From Roseovarius sp. UBA3070 (lineage in GTDB: Bacteria; Pseudomonadota; Alphaproteobacteria; Rhodobacterales; Rhodobacteraceae), in contig DFBW01000228.1 in the NCBI GenBank assembly GCA_002366775.1, forward strand, positions 3,339 through 8,696: a DNA stretch of 5,358 bases, in the 5' to 3' direction. The notes under the pieces are model-generated. The model did no database searches and had not been told where the DNA came from. It saw only the letters and a program-made list of their open reading frames with translations. A program made the translations under genes and the position numbers. This document shows, piece by piece, positions 5,301 through 5,358 of the stretch; position 1 is the first letter of the stretch; each line of letters opens with the position of its first letter.

Positions 5301-5358
5301 TCGCCAAGATCATTGTTGTGATTGGCCCTCGGGCCGGGGCTGCATTTTGTCGGTTGGC

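Noticed and set aside
5324..5335. GGCCCTCGGGCC palindrome read as a terminator
   Set aside because: No T tract follows closely on either strand, and the loop leaves only a four-pair stem; it is more likely just a GC-rich dyad.
1..5358. Mobile element, CRISPR, toxin-antitoxin or defence system
   Set aside because: All coding space is explained by housekeeping, regulatory and transport genes of similar composition. No transposase, integrase, terminal inverted repeats, regularly spaced repeats or tRNA genes were seen.

Overview
The window looks like a piece of alphaproteobacterial chromosome, most probably Rhodobacterales (Roseobacter-type Rhodobacteraceae). The reasons are the gene order trkA-trkH-hfq-hflX, a short Hfq without a long C-terminal tail, moderately high GC with GC-rich third positions, and the style of the proteins. 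This placement comes from family knowledge and was not checked by a search.

Layout. Positions 1-2405 (+) hold the 3' two thirds of trkA, which runs in from the left edge, followed within 2 bases by trkH. Together these are the NAD(H)-gated regulator and the pore subunit of a Trk potassium uptake system. An A-tract/stem/T-tract hairpin at 2422-2457 probably ends this unit. The 143-base gap 2406-2548 also holds the hfq leader, which has a GC-rich dyad, a 7-base tandem repeat, a strong Shine-Dalgarno sequence and a possible 10-codon upstream ORF. Next are hfq (RNA chaperone, 2549-2788) and hflX (ribosome-splitting GTPase, 2788-4062), sharing one base and so probably translationally coupled.

From 4057 onward the character changes to single genes in alternating directions. 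An Lrp/AsnC-family regulator (4057-4515, -) converges on hflX so tightly that both stop codons lie in one palindromic TTATAA. Upstream of it, a 122-base divergent region (4516-4637) carries a 19-base near-palindrome, a candidate operator. A small DUF6356-type membrane protein (4638-4844, +) points the other way and converges, across a 59-base gap with no clear terminator, on an EmrE-like small multidrug resistance transporter (4904-5239, -). The transporter's upstream region (5240-5358) has a candidate promoter and two 8-base palindromes sharing a CTTAAG core.

How the parts relate: the left half is a conserved housekeeping block (potassium homeostasis, then post-transcriptional and ribosome stress functions). 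The right half is a looser set of a regulator, a small membrane protein and an efflux pump; the divergent arrangement makes the DUF6356 gene a natural candidate target of the Lrp protein. I see no mobile elements, CRISPR arrays, tRNA/rRNA genes or toxin-antitoxin modules, and nothing that amounts to an undescribed multi-gene system. The most interesting non-coding signals are the hfq leader and the lrp/DUF6356 divergent region.
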